Positions 42,006 through 53,800 of a DNA stretch of 64,000 nt are shown here, one piece after another. This stretch comes from Fusarium oxysporum f. sp. lycopersici 4287 (taxonomy: Eukaryota > Ascomycota > Sordariomycetes > Hypocreales > Nectriaceae): contig NC_030995.1 in assembly GCF_000149955.1 (NCBI RefSeq), positions 1,550,001 through 1,614,000 of the forward strand, in the 5' to 3' direction. Position numbers and translations under genes: made by a program. The stretch's first letter is position 1. Each line of letters starts with the position of its first letter. The notes under the pieces were generated by a model. It saw only the letters and a program-made list of their open reading frames with translations, did not search any database and was not told where the DNA came from.

Positions 42006-43864
42006 ATGGCTTCACAATCGCAGCCCGTCCCTGAGGGGATGGAGAACTTCGTCGTCGGACTGATTGGTATGGGCGACATGGGCAAGATGTATGCCGAAAG
42101 GCTGTCAGCCGCTGGCTGGAGGTAAGTCTTGGATCCATTGCGATCCGCACTTCCAGCTCCAGCTTCTTTTCTTTAAATGGTAAGCCAACTCTTCCTTCTC
42201 AACACCCCCTCCCCTCTTTCATGATGACTAGAGCGCATTTGGCTCGAGCATTGTTCAGGGACGCCTGGTGTCCGTTATGGCCATCAGAATCGGACCTGTG
42301 CTCTCAATGATGTAAACGCTTGCTACCTTAATTATCAACTGTCTGAATTTTCACCCATCTACCTCATTTTGTTAGCACTTCTGCTTTGACACAAAAGCTA
42401 ACAACTACAAGAACAGATGCTTTCTCCCTGTGAATGCAACCCCGTACCGGATGCCGAGTGGCTAACGGCGGATTTACTTTAGAATCATGGCCTGCGACAG
42501 AGAAGAGAATCAGGAGAAGCTTCAGAAAGAATATGCTGGAAATGTATGGCTCAGTGATTCCTGCCTGCTCTGCCTCGCTCCAAGTCGCTGAAGCTATCGA
42601 ATAGAAAAATATAGAAATTTGTCGAAATGGCCACTATGTTTCCCGCGCAAGCGACTATATCATCTACAGCGTCGAGGCCGCCGTCATTGATCGTGTAATT
42701 GCTCAGTATGGACCATGTACGCGCCCTCTCTTCGTATCCCTTGTGAATGTTTCCTTCGAGCGTCTCTTCTCGAGGTTAAACAGTAGTCATCTAGACACTG
42801 ACTGTTGCGACTAGCTACCAAGCTTGGTGCCATCGTTGGAGGGCAAACCTCTTGCAAGTCCCCCGAGATCGCTGCCTTCGAGGCTCACCTCCCCACCGAC
42901 GTCGATATTATCTCGTGCCACTCACTTCATGGCCCCAATGTTGATCCGACTAACCAGCCCCTTGTGCTCATCCAACACCGCGCCCCAGATTCAGCTCTTC
43001 GAAAGGTTGAGATTGTCCTCAGCTGTCTCCGCTCAAAGTTTGTCCATCTCTCAGCCCGCGAGCACGACCGTATCACCGCCGATACTCAAGCAGTCACCCA
43101 TGCAGCCTTCTTATCTATGGGTAAGGCGTGGCACGCTAACAAGCAATTTCCTTGGGAGCTGAGTCGATATGTTGGCGGTATTGAGAATGTCAAGGTGTCG
43201 AAATCATCGACCGAATAGGATTGATGCTAACATCTCGCAGCCGCGTCTGCAAGCACAAGGCTGGTCTCATCCGAAAGTACGACGTCAACCTGTGCCGTCA
43301 GTGTATGCACGAAGCGTCACCGATTTGTACAAACTCATGCTCGAAGGAAACCGTGAGGGTTTCAGAGAACGAGTCTACCGTGCACGCGACAAGGTATTTG
43401 GTCCATCCACGTCCTGGGACACACGCCCCTTGCTTGAGCCGTCGATCCTGTCGTCCTTCTCGCTCGGGACGCCTACAGATGAGCCTCGACCCAACAACCA
43501 TCTCTCGATCCTTGCAATGGTCGACTGCTGGGCGGCGCTCAACATTGTACCCTACGATCACATGCTCTGCAGCACTCCTCTCTTCCGCTTGCGCCTTGGC
43601 GTCACTGAATACCTGTTCCGCAACGAAGATGTCCTCGACGCAGCCATTGAGACTGCAATTGAGGATAAGACGTACCGTAGCGATGATCTGGAGTTCACTT
43701 TTGCAGCACGGGCCTGGGCCGAATGTGTGAACCTGGGACATTTCGAGACATGGGAGAAGCGGTTCGTGAGTACCCAGCAGTTCTTTGAACCACGATTTGA
43801 AGAGGCCAAAGTGGTGGGTAATCAAATGATGAAGAAGATATTGGAGAATTCCAAGGATAATTAG
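42006..43864 (+). CDS. TYR1: prephenate dehydrogenase with a foreign uS14-like block
   Basis: Exons 42006-42121, 42483-42543, 42605-42716, 42815-43194 and 43241-43864 give 430 residues. The enzyme converts prephenate to 4-hydroxyphenylpyruvate in tyrosine synthesis with NADP+. Visible motifs are VGLIGMGDMG (dinucleotide fold), IVGGQTSCKSPE, IISCHSLHGP, WELSRYVGGIENVK and, further on, YARSVTDLYKLM. In this family the block between the last two (about 30 residues beginning xNIxLRIYSNKWHVYAG) is conserved. Here it is absent and replaced by 20 residues (224-243) read from 43241-43303. In the other frame that DNA encodes KHKAGLIRKYDVNLC of ribosomal protein uS14. The overall frame is kept. The 46-nt intron before it has a weak donor (GTGTCG). 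The first intron is long (361 nt). Activity is doubtful. Confidence 0.85.
43242..43304 (+). pseudogene. fragment of ribosomal protein uS14 (RPS29) inside TYR1
   Basis: Read from 43242, the frame gives R-V-C then KHKAGLIRKYDVNLC and R-Q-C, which is the zinc-ribbon core of eukaryotic uS14 (family wording CxxCxHKAGLIRKYGLNICRQC). Homology stops at 43304, where the TYR1 reading resumes in a different frame. The first Cys of the uS14 knuckle and the rest of the protein are missing, so it is a fragment and not a gene. Confidence 0.75.
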
Positions 43865-44073
43865 TAGAGATGGGCCAATCATAGGTTAACAAAAGAATCA
43901 TACTCCCACAGAAGCAAATGTTCCAAGACTCTAGACAAAGCCTGACTCGACCAAGTATTAACCAGTCCGACAACCTCTCAAACGCCGCAAAACCCCAAAC
44001 CAGTTTTGAGTGCACCACCAAATCTTGTAACCTCACTGGTTTCCCAAGCACACACTTTTCATAACCATCGTCC

Positions 44074-45625
44074 TTACACTTGAGTTACCACATCGGGAAC
44101 TCTAGCCTCAATGCTCTCCTCTGTCATCGCAACACCATGGTCAGTTCCGAGTGACATAGGCGATGGTTCTCCACTGTTGCCTTCATTCTCGGCCCCTGAG
44201 GACTTGATATTAAAAGCATCGCTGAGGGAGGAGGTGGTTGTTGAGACAGTATTTTCAGCGCCACCAAAAAGGCTCCATGAATATCCGTCAAGAGGAGGGA
44301 TATTAGACGTACTAGACAACAGTTGATCAGTCAAACGGCGACGTGCGGATCTCGGACCAGGAGTAGTGGGACTGCGCCGTCTTTGTTAATAAGGCCGGCG
44401 TAAAACATCACTCTAAACACTTACCGGGGAATCCGTGTGGCGCGCCCTCTCTGTCGTGGGTGCTGACCGTGGGTTTGATCATCTTCATGCTCGTCGGGCA
44501 CCTGGAAAGTAGCCAGCCATGGCCAAGGGTTTCCCAGTAAGTCAGGCGTCGATGCAATAGCCTCTGCATCACCCTGAGCGGCGTCGGCCAAGGCCTTCTC
44601 CTCGTCGCGCATACGTTGCCTTCTTGCAGTAACGTTCTTAACAGTAGGCAACTGCCGTGCTCCTCTGAGTCCAGAGATTGCACCCCTAAGCCCGTTCCGA
44701 AAAGGTTGGTTCTGATTGTGACTTGTGAGCATACGGGCGATCTGCTCGTCAAGCAGTTCCATCATTTGACGATTGCCGATCTGAGGCTGGATGCATTGGT
44801 CAACAATCTGCCATTGATGGTCGAGGATCTAAACTCACTCTCGGGCGGTGCTCGTCAATATGTCTAACAACATCTTTGTCAATGACTGGCCTTCCGCCTA
44901 GAGACTCGAATCCAAAACCGGCAGCAGCTGTTGGAGTAATCTCGCCATCGGCGACTGCATTGAGGCTCAAAAATGCCCGATCAACGCACGCAGGGCGGCA
45001 CCTTTGGCAGATCTTGTACTGGCAAAGGGCGTCTTCATCAAGGGTCCGTTGTCCCCTGTCATTGAAAGAAGACTCGAAGCCCAGGGGGGGAAGAAGGTTG
45101 CTAAACAGAGCCGAGGTGCTTTTTTGTCGTTCCTCCTTTGCAATAACGTCCTTTAACTACCACAGATATTAGTATACTTCCAGGGCTACAGGAAACTATT
45201 GTTGCCTCACTTCCTCTCGCTGTCTTAGGATAGTTGCAATTTGATCTGGTTGGTAGGATGCCATCTGCTCGGGAGTGAGTTCTTGAAGAAAGCTAAGTTT
45301 GTCGCGTCGAGCTTCTGCGCTGCCTTTTCGAATAACCATGTTCTTGCGAAAGCTGAAATCCAAGTAGTCCATGCATGGCTGCTTTCCAGTTAGCTACCAA
45401 TTTCTACCAGATGTTTCTATTCAATGGAAGGCCTCTCACCAGTTTCTCCTCAATCATCTTCTCATGATCCTGTGTACACTGGTAGAGCCACCCAAACTGA
45501 CCGGGCTCATGACAAGAGGAACATTTAGAGTCCGTGTCGTAAATCCGCGTCATGGTGAGATGGGTGCATGTTGGTTTATAGGGTTGCTGCTGCATCAGCC
45601 GTGGTGGTAGAAACGCCATTGTCAT
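44074..45625 (-). CDS. cysteine-rich protein of unknown function
   Basis: Five exons (45440-45625, 45211-45378, 44839-45150, 44425-44780, 44074-44380) with consensus splice ends join in frame to 442 residues. I do not recognise the family. The N-terminus has a Cys/His cluster (TDSKCSSCHEPGQFGWLYQC, then TQDHE). A helical stretch follows: LTPEQMASYQPDQIATILRQ. A second Cys cluster near residues 140-155 is CQYKICQRCRPAC, then DRAFLSLNAV, suggesting a split zinc-binding unit. The middle is Arg-rich (TARRQRMRDEEKALADA) and the tail disordered and Ser/Glu-rich. No signal peptide or membrane helix. Zinc binding and nuclear or cytosolic location are inference. Its stop lies 209 bp from the convergent TYR1 stop. 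Confidence 0.7.
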
Positions 45626-46747
45626 GCCGGAGAGGCCAGAATCGGCGAAAATACTCTGAAGGTGCATTCAAGCAAACGCTTGAGCATATAGAGAAGGCGA
45701 CAAGGTTTCGAGTAAAGGAGCCCGAGTCAAGTCGTAAAAGGCTGATTGACTATAAGCGATGCCGTGTATAAAGTTGCTTCATGATATTGACCAAGTTACC
45801 AGGAAGGGGAACGAGAGGGGCTCAAGGGAAAATTGCAATTCAAATGAAATACGGAAAGAGAAAATTCTTTTTACTTGCAAGCTGAAGAGGTTTGGCTCGT
45901 CGTCATGGCCAGCTGTCATGCCATGAGAATATGATATTGGGCAAGTGCGAGGCAAGTGGCAGCTGCCTGCCAACCGCCAGGGTAGCACCATTAGGACAAA
46001 CTCTTCTTTATACCTTTTCCAGACGAAGGCATCAGTCTTCAGCTTTTAAGAGGGAGATAGTTGCAGTGAAGCGTGCTCTTGGGATGTATTTAAATTTTGT
46101 TTGAAGTTGGTTCTCCTAGACTTTCATCATGTCGTCCTAATGGACATCAGTTTGCTTCACTTCAAGGCTGTGATCTTTGTCATCAAGTCACGGTTTCCTC
46201 AACTTAGCATTGTCTTATTGAAGATGCAGCGAAGTGTTGTTGATGAATCTGTTTGCGAACGACAAAGCTCTCAGGCATTCATCATTCATTATCCTGATTG
46301 TGTCCAAGAGCTAGGGAAGACACCCACAGGATTGTCTAGCCTCGCGGATTATTGCAACCAAGTTTGGGCTTGTGTAGGCACCGACGACATAATCAAGATT
46401 CGCTGCAGAAGTGAAACGGTCAATATTTCGAGGGCATTGGGGGAGCAGATGGGGCCCTCATAGGGAGTCTTGTTTATTTTCATGGTCTCATCCACAATTC
46501 ACAATATGTTCACCCGAACCCCCATCAGAGACCTCATCAGTTTCGAGTGGATCAGACATTTATTCCATGTCACTTCCGACTCAAAGAGATATTGCTGCTC
46601 AAGCGGTTGATGCCAGATATCATTGTCGTTCAACGGCGCGTTTTTATTCTCTAGCATGCCATGGAGCTATGTGCCAGAACCGCAAGTAACGCAAACCCCT
46701 TTCCGATGCATAACCGTAAAGCAGCCCAATAACCGATCCATTTCCTT
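45626..46747. other. intergenic region, 1.1 kb
   Basis: Promoter of the Cys-rich gene on the left, 3' end of eL32 on the right. The plus-strand open frame at 46,101-46,463 has no recognisable motif and I do not call it a gene. Confidence 0.4.
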
Positions 46748-47370
46748 TTAAACCTCGGTGGTAACCTTCGCCTTGGGGTTGGTGACCTTGACACCCAGTT
46801 GCTTGGCGCGGGCAATGATGTCAACTCGCTTCCTCGACGAGACGTTGTGGGCAATCCTGAAAACATGGTTAGCTAAGAGTTGGTCGAGTGAAATTGGAGG
46901 GAGAGCGTACTCGGCAGCGTGGGTTCGGTTGTGCATAAGGAGAAGCTCGACATCGTTGACGTTGCTGACGAGGAAAGCCTTGTGGCCGGAGGGGGTCATG
47001 TAGCGGGTCTTCTTGTTGGAGCCATAGCCGATCTGAAATCACACAGGATTAGTACTAAGTTCCACGTCCCGCCTTATAGAAAGTCGATAATTCTCATCAG
47101 GCCTCGCAAAGGTTCGACATACAGAGGGCATGGCAATGGTGCCGCGGAATCGTCGTCGGACACGGCTGTCGATACCCTTAGGCTTGCGCCAGCTGGGGTC
47201 GACACACTTGAAGCGATCACTCTGGTGACGCTCGAAGCGCTTCGTGCCTGCACACACAAGTCAGCATTTTGACTCCCACTCGTTTCTCCTTCGTTCGCTC
47301 GTGTTGTCGCTAAGGAATGTCGATTTTACGTACGCTTCTTGACGATCTTGACGTGCTTAGCGGCAACCAT
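46748..47370 (-). CDS. RPL32: large ribosomal subunit protein eL32
   Basis: Four exons (47334-47370, 47123-47247, 46911-47032, 46748-46856) give 130 residues, the normal size. Exon 1 holds only [12 protein letters not shown] plus one base. Core motifs are [47 protein letters not shown] and [16 protein letters not shown], all diagnostic for eL32 of the 60S subunit. Junction phases are consistent throughout. It is transcribed divergently from uS9, whose start is 469 bp away. Confidence 0.95.
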
Positions 47371-47839
47371 TCTGTAATATGTTAATAAAGCGTCTTGGTT
47401 GATGATAGATGTGGTTTGCTGACCTGACGACTGCACAGGGGACGGTTAGTAGAACGTTGAACTTCGGCTGTGAGTTGTTAGACGCACGAAAATTTGTCAA
47501 GGTGGGCAGTCCGGCTCACAATGCTCGGAGTGTTCACGTGCAGTGCCCTAACGAGGGTCTATGGATTTGGAGAAATGTGAGTTGGCCGTGAAAAAAGAGC
47601 GTGCAAATCTTACTCTGAAAAGGGCTAAGTCCGTTGATGTAATTTTGTCTATGGCGTCTTAATTTTTTGCAGCCCTGGATCTGTGTGTGGGTCTTCTTCT
47701 TATTGGGCCAAAAAAAAGGCAAGGTCCCACTCGGCACTAGCGCCTTTCACGAAAGAGACAGAATCTAAACTCCCGCCGAAAGATCACCACGCTTTCAACC
47801 TCCGCCCGCCGCCCAACGACAACACCAAGACCAGCAATC
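47371..47839. promoter_or_regulatory. divergent ribosomal-protein promoter (eL32 / uS9)
   Basis: 469 bp between the start codons of two ribosomal protein genes on opposite strands, one large- and one small-subunit. An ATTGGGC box (CCAAT-like in reverse) lies at about 47,702 and a poly-A tract just after it. Such an arrangement allows joint control. The binding factor cannot be named from sequence alone. Confidence 0.6.
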
Positions 47840-48513
47840 ATGTCTACTCAGTCAGTGCAGTGTTTTGGTAAAAAGAAGACCGCCACCGCCGTTGCTCACT
47901 GCAAGGTACGCGAAATTCCCAGCAAAAGACGTGAGAATGAGTCAGAGAAGCTGACATGACTTGAAATTTCCAGGCTGGCCGCGGTCTTATCAAGGTCAAT
48001 GGACGACCTCTCTCGCTCGTCCAGCCCGAGATCTTGCGCTTCAAGGTACGATTTACGAATTCCCTCGACCGTTTACGAAAGCACGTCGTTCAATTATCGA
48101 ACTCGAAATGACGATGCTCCCGGATGGTGTTGTGTCTTGTTGAGAACCAAAGTGTTAACGCTCTTATCCTAGGTCTACGAGCCTCTTCTCGTTGTTGGCC
48201 TTGACAAGTTCGCCAACGTGGACATTCGCTGCCGGGTCTCAGGGGGTGGCCATACATCTCAAGAAGGTTACCCTTTTCCGTCGATTTGAACGACTTACTA
48301 ACTGTTTACCAGATCTATGCCATCCGACAGGCCATCGCCAAGTCCCTGATCGCCTACTACCAGAAGTTTGTCGATGAGCACTCCAAGAACCTCCTTAAGC
48401 AGGCTCTCGTCCAGTTCGACCGAACCCTCCTCGTTGCCGACAACCGCCGATGCGAGCCCAAGAAGTTCGGTGGTAAGGGTGCCCGCTCTCGCTTCCAGAA
48501 GTCTTACCGTTAA
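47840..48513 (+). CDS. RPS16: small ribosomal subunit protein uS9 (S16), one frame anomaly
   Basis: Exons 47840-47905, 47974-48045, 48173-48266 and 48313-48513 encode uS9 of the 40S subunit: [67 protein letters not shown] and the invariant C-terminus [11 protein letters not shown]. The expected product is 142 residues. The only GT donor after GGGHTSQ is at 48267, which leaves four extra bases (GAAG) on exon 3 and puts exon 4 out of frame. The normal junction would be Q directly followed by I. In addition, IRCRVSGGG has Cys where homologues have Val (a GT to TG swap at DNA level). As the protein is essential, a local base-level assembly error or an unusual donor is more likely than a dead gene. 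Confidence 0.9.
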
Positions 48514-49285
48514 ACGGTTCAAGATGTTTGTCGGAATGGGGCAAAAAAGCGTCGAGCCGGAGTGTTGGTGCAGTGGAGGATACTACGGGCAGTGCGAAAA
48601 AGGGACTGGAGTCACAATTTCCCTGGTTTGGGGATGGGTTTCCCATTAGCATTTGCATGGTCTTGCTTTTGGCGGATTGTAAAGGATCTGGCAGGCAAAT
48701 GAAATCTTCAAAGTTAACGACGCGGCCCATGCTGCCTGCTACGCACTGTGATGTTAATGAATTGCCTCGTTGCAGGACTCGCTCCGATACTCAGTTTCCT
48801 TTTTTTTCATATGTGACGACACCTGTTTTCATATTTTGATCAGAGCATGCAAAATAACGTCACTAGGCTTATTTCCGTCGAGTCAAGGCAATCCAGTAGA
48901 GGAAATGCAATTCGCAAGCCCTGTCAAGTCGAATTAGCGTCACTTACCAGTTAGACTGCTGGCCGTGGTTCAAAAGCACAACCCTTCTTTCGTGCTATCA
49001 TATTCAACTTTGGTCTGTCCAATATACCTTCAATGTGTTAATAGAAGCCAAATGTTTAGTACTTTGTTGCTGTTACGGGAATAAATCCCAACTCCTAACT
49101 CCAGCTTTGTAAACTCAATCGTGTCGCCAATCCAACTGCATTCCGATGCTGAGCTACTCCTTACACACAAGGTAACACATTACGCTCTGTTTCTTCCTTC
49201 GTGTCTGGAAACCCCTTACTGTTGTTGGCTCTGCTAGTCTCCCCCAATGTTTGGAAGCACGAAGCATTCTTGTAAAATAGCATAT
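48514..49285. other. convergent spacer
   Basis: 3' flanks of uS9 (+) and AAR2 (-). The first 250 bases are T/G-rich, consistent with the uS9 3' untranslated region. No gene seen. Confidence 0.4.
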
Positions 49286-50824
49286 CTAGTCGTTCCACGA
49301 GACAAGATCGCGTTGTCGCCCAGACTCATCCAGATCAACAATCTCTGGTGCCCACTCTCCTCGCTCATCTTCGGCTGCCAAATCAGCAACCTCCAGCTCG
49401 ACTTCCTCGCCATCTTCCATCATGACTTTGCCTCGACGTAGATAGTCTCCGCGAAGATCCCAATCCAGCGTACCAGTCACAACAGCTTCAAGTCCCGCAA
49501 AAGCTGTAGCAACAGCCAATTGCTCAGGTGTGGCATTGTTCCCCAAGCCTTGCAGAAATTCGTCCAAGCGTCGTTTGTAGACAGTGAGTGAAAGTCGAAG
49601 ATCTTTGGTTTGTGACTCTGCAGTATCAAGAATTGAACCTTCAAGCCAGGAGGCGCTGTACGTGAGTTGGGCAGTCAAGGTGCGAATGAATGCAGCTGCG
49701 AGAGATGGTCGACTGAGGGGGAGGAGATGAGCATGGAGAAAGATTTTCAGCAACATATGCCACCATTGCTGAATGCATGAATCGTTACCAAGGTGGACGC
49801 CTACAACGAAAGAGAACTGGAATTCGCCGATAACGTCGTCAGGGCTCAGATCATTATCAGAAGCATCAACCTGCGACAAGATATAAGGAGTTGCATCCGT
49901 GGCTCTTAAAGTCCGGTCGGCTCCGGTGTTATCTGTTGAGTATGTTTTGGTCCGTTGGCTGAACGCGAAGTTGAGCTCGCGAGCCTTGAGCAATGGATTT
50001 GAGATTGAGTTGTCAAGCTCCATCTCGCCAGCCATGAGTATCGACCCTTTGACACGATCGCCGGTATGTACCGTCCAATTATCGTAGTTCTGTCCTGTCA
50101 CTCGATTGAGAAGGCCCTCTGTGATCTTGCCAGTTAACTGCTCCCACATGTTGAGATTTCTGTGTGAGGTAGCCTGAGTAAGTTCACCGTTGGCGGCGTT
50201 TACTGCACTTGGATCTTGATAAGGGACGAGTTTTGAGTGAATAGTGTCGAGGTTATCGGCTTGGATGCGGGCTTCAGCACGAGCTGAGTCACCCAGAACC
50301 TCATTGTATCGATCCCACTGCATAACATGGACAGTGTCGACACTGTTCGTGACAACCCAGAAACCACACCGAGCAGAAAGACCTCCTGGATGAGCGACCC
50401 AGAAGAAGTGAGCACCTGGTGGTATATCCCTGACGCCACCAAAGTGCTTAGCTGTAAATGATATTGAGTCGTACCCAACCGTGAAGACTTCGGGCAAGTC
50501 TAATATGAGTACCACATCTCCGCCCCCCATGTTGTGTGTCAAGGGTTCCCAGCTTGGGCTGTGGAAGGAGTTGGAAGAGCCATGTTGGGAGGTCTTGATC
50601 ACAGTATTCTCACTCTGTCCCGAGGGAGGATCCAAGGGCGGAGGGCCATCATCATCTTCTTGCTCATGAGGCGTCTCGCTGACTTGATGAACATGAAGAG
50701 TGCCCAGAGGATGTGTTCCTAGTACTGACACGGACTTTGCAGAGCCACCGCCGAAAGATGCGCTTGAGTTCGATTTCGTCAGACCCTTAGGTCGTGACGG
50801 AATGGACGGGAGATCTCCCTCCAT
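49286..50824 (-). CDS. AAR2: U5 snRNP assembly factor Aar2
   Basis: A single 512-residue frame. Aar2 binds Prp8 in cytoplasmic U5 snRNP precursors and is replaced by Brr2 in the nucleus, so it acts in spliceosome biogenesis. A disordered 100-residue N-terminus precedes the Aar2 N-domain: VVLILDLPEVFTVGYDSISF, GVRDIPPGAHFFWVAHP, RCGFWV. The C-terminal helical domain has GEFQFSFVVGVHLGNDSCIQ, WWHMLLKIF and TLTAQLTYSA motifs. The acidic tail has DWDLRGDYLRRGK. Length and domain order fit fungal homologues, which carry longer N-termini than human AAR2. There is no intron. Confidence 0.88.
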   Translation of the reverse strand: MEGDLPSIPSRPKGLTKSNSSASFGGGSAKSVSVLGTHPLGTLHVHQVSETPHEQEDDDGPPPLDPPSGQSENTVIKTSQHGSSNSFHSPSWEPLTHNMGGGDVVLILDLPEVFTVGYDSISFTAKHFGGVRDIPPGAHFFWVAHPGGLSARCGFWVVTNSVDTVHVMQWDRYNEVLGDSARAEARIQADNLDTIHSKLVPYQDPSAVNAANGELTQATSHRNLNMWEQLTGKITEGLLNRVTGQNYDNWTVHTGDRVKGSILMAGEMELDNSISNPLLKARELNFAFSQRTKTYSTDNTGADRTLRATDATPYILSQVDASDNDLSPDDVIGEFQFSFVVGVHLGNDSCIQQWWHMLLKIFLHAHLLPLSRPSLAAAFIRTLTAQLTYSASWLEGSILDTAESQTKDLRLSLTVYKRRLDEFLQGLGNNATPEQLAVATAFAGLEAVVTGTLDWDLRGDYLRRGKVMMEDGEEVELEVADLAAEDERGEWAPEIVDLDESGRQRDLVSWND

Positions 50825-53800
50825 TTTGATAAGGCGGCAATGGGTCCTTTCCGGAGCCAGCGACGGAAGCTAATAATCTTGAATATTCGGATAATGTTAC
50901 TCCAATCTTGGTATTGAGTTTCTGGGTATCTCAGTATTGGTACGAGATATGATGGGATGTAAGGTACAGTGCTGAGGCTGATATTGCTATGCGCCGCAAA
51001 ACATTGGTCGATGGCGGGGTAGCAAAAAAAAAGTAGGCAGCCCAGGTAATGAATGGGAGAAACCTTATCAGATGTGATACAATGCTAGATACCCGTGGGT
51101 ACTTTACCTGAACTTAGTGAAGTTTTGGGATGCCCTTCTAAATTCGATAAAGGTTCCAGGTTTCATATGGCGATTTCTTTGCGTGTTTGACTTCACATTT
51201 CTCTTCGTATCCAGGACTTTCTTTGACCGCGTGGCACGGCCTATGCACGACAGCACGTCATCAGCAAAAGGCACGAAGGAGCTGAATGACGTTCTGAGAC
51301 AACGGAGTCAAGGAAATTGATATTATAAACGGAGACGTCTCATTTATCGAACAACGCAGTTGTGGTCCAAATTTACCGCTGAGATAATGTATGAACTTGA
51401 CTGCGATGTGGTGACTGATTGCCTGATATTACCTTATCCCGCTTTTTTTCGTCAATACTCTGAGCATCACTTCGGCAAGGCGAAAAAGAAATAATTTGAC
51501 CGCAAAGACCAGTTTTTGATATTAGGTTAATACAGTACTTGAATATCATCACAAGCAAAAATTACTCTTAAATCTTCTCAGCAACTCTGAATCATGTGAA
51601 ACTGTGAGTATCATGCCACCCCCTCAAAGTCTTGGAGTCATGGATATCTCAAACTTCAGCACTTGCTTGAGAACTAAGAGGAAAGCATCTGTTCAAGTAA
51701 TCGGTCCTACAATGGGACTGAGTTGATGCATCCCCTGAGCAAAAGCACGTTTAGATTTCTGGCTGCCTTGTGTTCGTCCCGAACCGCATTCCCGCAAGCC
51801 TCCAAATTTGATGTTTAACGGTTATTTGGCCCACTGCTGTACTCACCTGATAATCTGTCGCGAAACTGAATACAAAGCGAAATTGACGATTCGAACTGCA
51901 ATGTCGGTAGTGATGCTGATGCACCCGATGCTGCATGGTCACTCAATCACCATCTCGATAGGCTTAGCCAAGAGTTACTAAACCCAGCAGTCCAGAATAG
52001 TCGAGGCTTTGTATGTGAAACACAACATACGCTATATCCACGATCATATAGCCGCCAAGAACCATCCTTTCAGCTGTCATCCCAGAAGTTGATGGTTTGT
52101 TCCTCCACCGCACACCCTGTTTCGACATCGCATCCTTCCTGGCTCCCTGCAACGTCACCACACATTAACCGCAACGAGGTAGAGCCCTGCTATGGATCGA
52201 TGCTAGAGCAAACACTGCCACTATCATGGATCCCGTAAGTGCCGGTCAAGGATGCTTTGCGTGCGTCCGTGTGCGGCGTAAGTTTACTACCATGCAGAGC
52301 TTGTGCATAAACCCTGGCTCAGGCTCGGGATGACCGATAGTCGTACTGCCGGATTTTGTCTACTGAAAGAAACACCTTAATTATTGAGTATAGATTCCTC
52401 TAACAGGTGAGTATTCTTCTACAACAGAGCATCATTGAGTATAGAGAATACTGGTGGACAATCTCTTGGTGGCGTGTGATGACGTTCAGAGATAAATCGT
52501 CCCACATCTACGATGAAACATGACAGCAATTTATTCCAAGGTCACAATAACGAGTATAAAGTATCCTGGAAAATTAGATACTGTACTTCTGGTTATTAAT
52601 TTGTGGTTGGACTGACATATGCAGCCAACTTCAATATATATCCATGTAGTTCAATTTAACCGTGTGCTCTGTAACCTCAGCCTTGTCTGTGACACAGCAG
52701 CCAAATCATCGTGTCATACCGTTGAACTCGAAGACAACCCGTCAAATAGTCTCGTATCACGTACCTGAATCCATCAAACTTCACACCCGTCTCAGACTCT
52801 AAATCTCCACACCGTTGAGAAAGTATAAAATATGTATTCAACGGCCAGCCATTGCCGTTCAGGCGTGTAAACCTTGGTTTGACGTCCCGAGACAAAGGAA
52901 CTAACAAGACCAGCCTAGACAGAGTTCTACACCATGCGAAAATTTAGTTCCATGGGGTACGCATATACCGACACGAAACAATTCCAGACCCCAACAAAGG
53001 GGCATGGCCCATGTCTTGTCTCTCCTCTTGTCTTTCCTTGTGTTACCTGACAATTCACTTTGCTGGGCTTGCAAGTAACGTCAGTGAGTAGGTGCTAAAA
53101 GACGAGCGGCTAAATTCTCCTAGCGCCGCGTGGTCGCCCCCTTGTTCATCCGCAACGGCATCAGTCACACACACACGCACACGCACACTTTGGGGTCCTT
53201 TGGCTGCACGCTACGCACGCACTTTTCTCGCCTTGTTTCGCTTCGCTGTGGTCTTGGTATAAGTTAGTTGGTTCGCTTTTTTGTTCTAGTTGGAATTTCC
53301 CCTTGCTAGGCCTTTTTGCACGCGCTGCTGTACACGCCCCCCTTGTTTACTTTAGTCCCCTTTCTCGATGAGACGTTACAGCACCGTAGCTTATCTGCAT
53401 TCAACGGTGGTTTATAAGGCTGCGAGCATCGTGTCCAGATGCATCGCAGAATAGTGCTCCTTGAAGAGGACTGACTCATTAACTCTCGTTCAATGGCATT
53501 TATTGAGTAATTCTCTCCTGACTCGAGTTACATTACAACCCTTGTCTATATCATGAAACTCTATCCAACATTTGTATCCATATTATATATGCGCAGCAGA
53601 TGCATGGACCTCGAGCAGCGCCGTAGAATACAACTTCACCCATAACTTCTCACATTCCCCCTTTCATCACATCCCGGCTGTAGATCCTCTCGAGTATCTA
53701 TCTAGTCTACTGGGCTGTCGGGTCATCAACACCAACCGCATACGTACACCAGACGCATACGCATACGCACACACCACACACTGGCCTCTCGCCAATCTAT

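Noticed and set aside
43221..43730. An independent uS14 gene starting at 43221
   Set aside because: Homology covers only about 20 residues, with no N-terminal half or normal C-terminus; it is a fragment embedded in TYR1.
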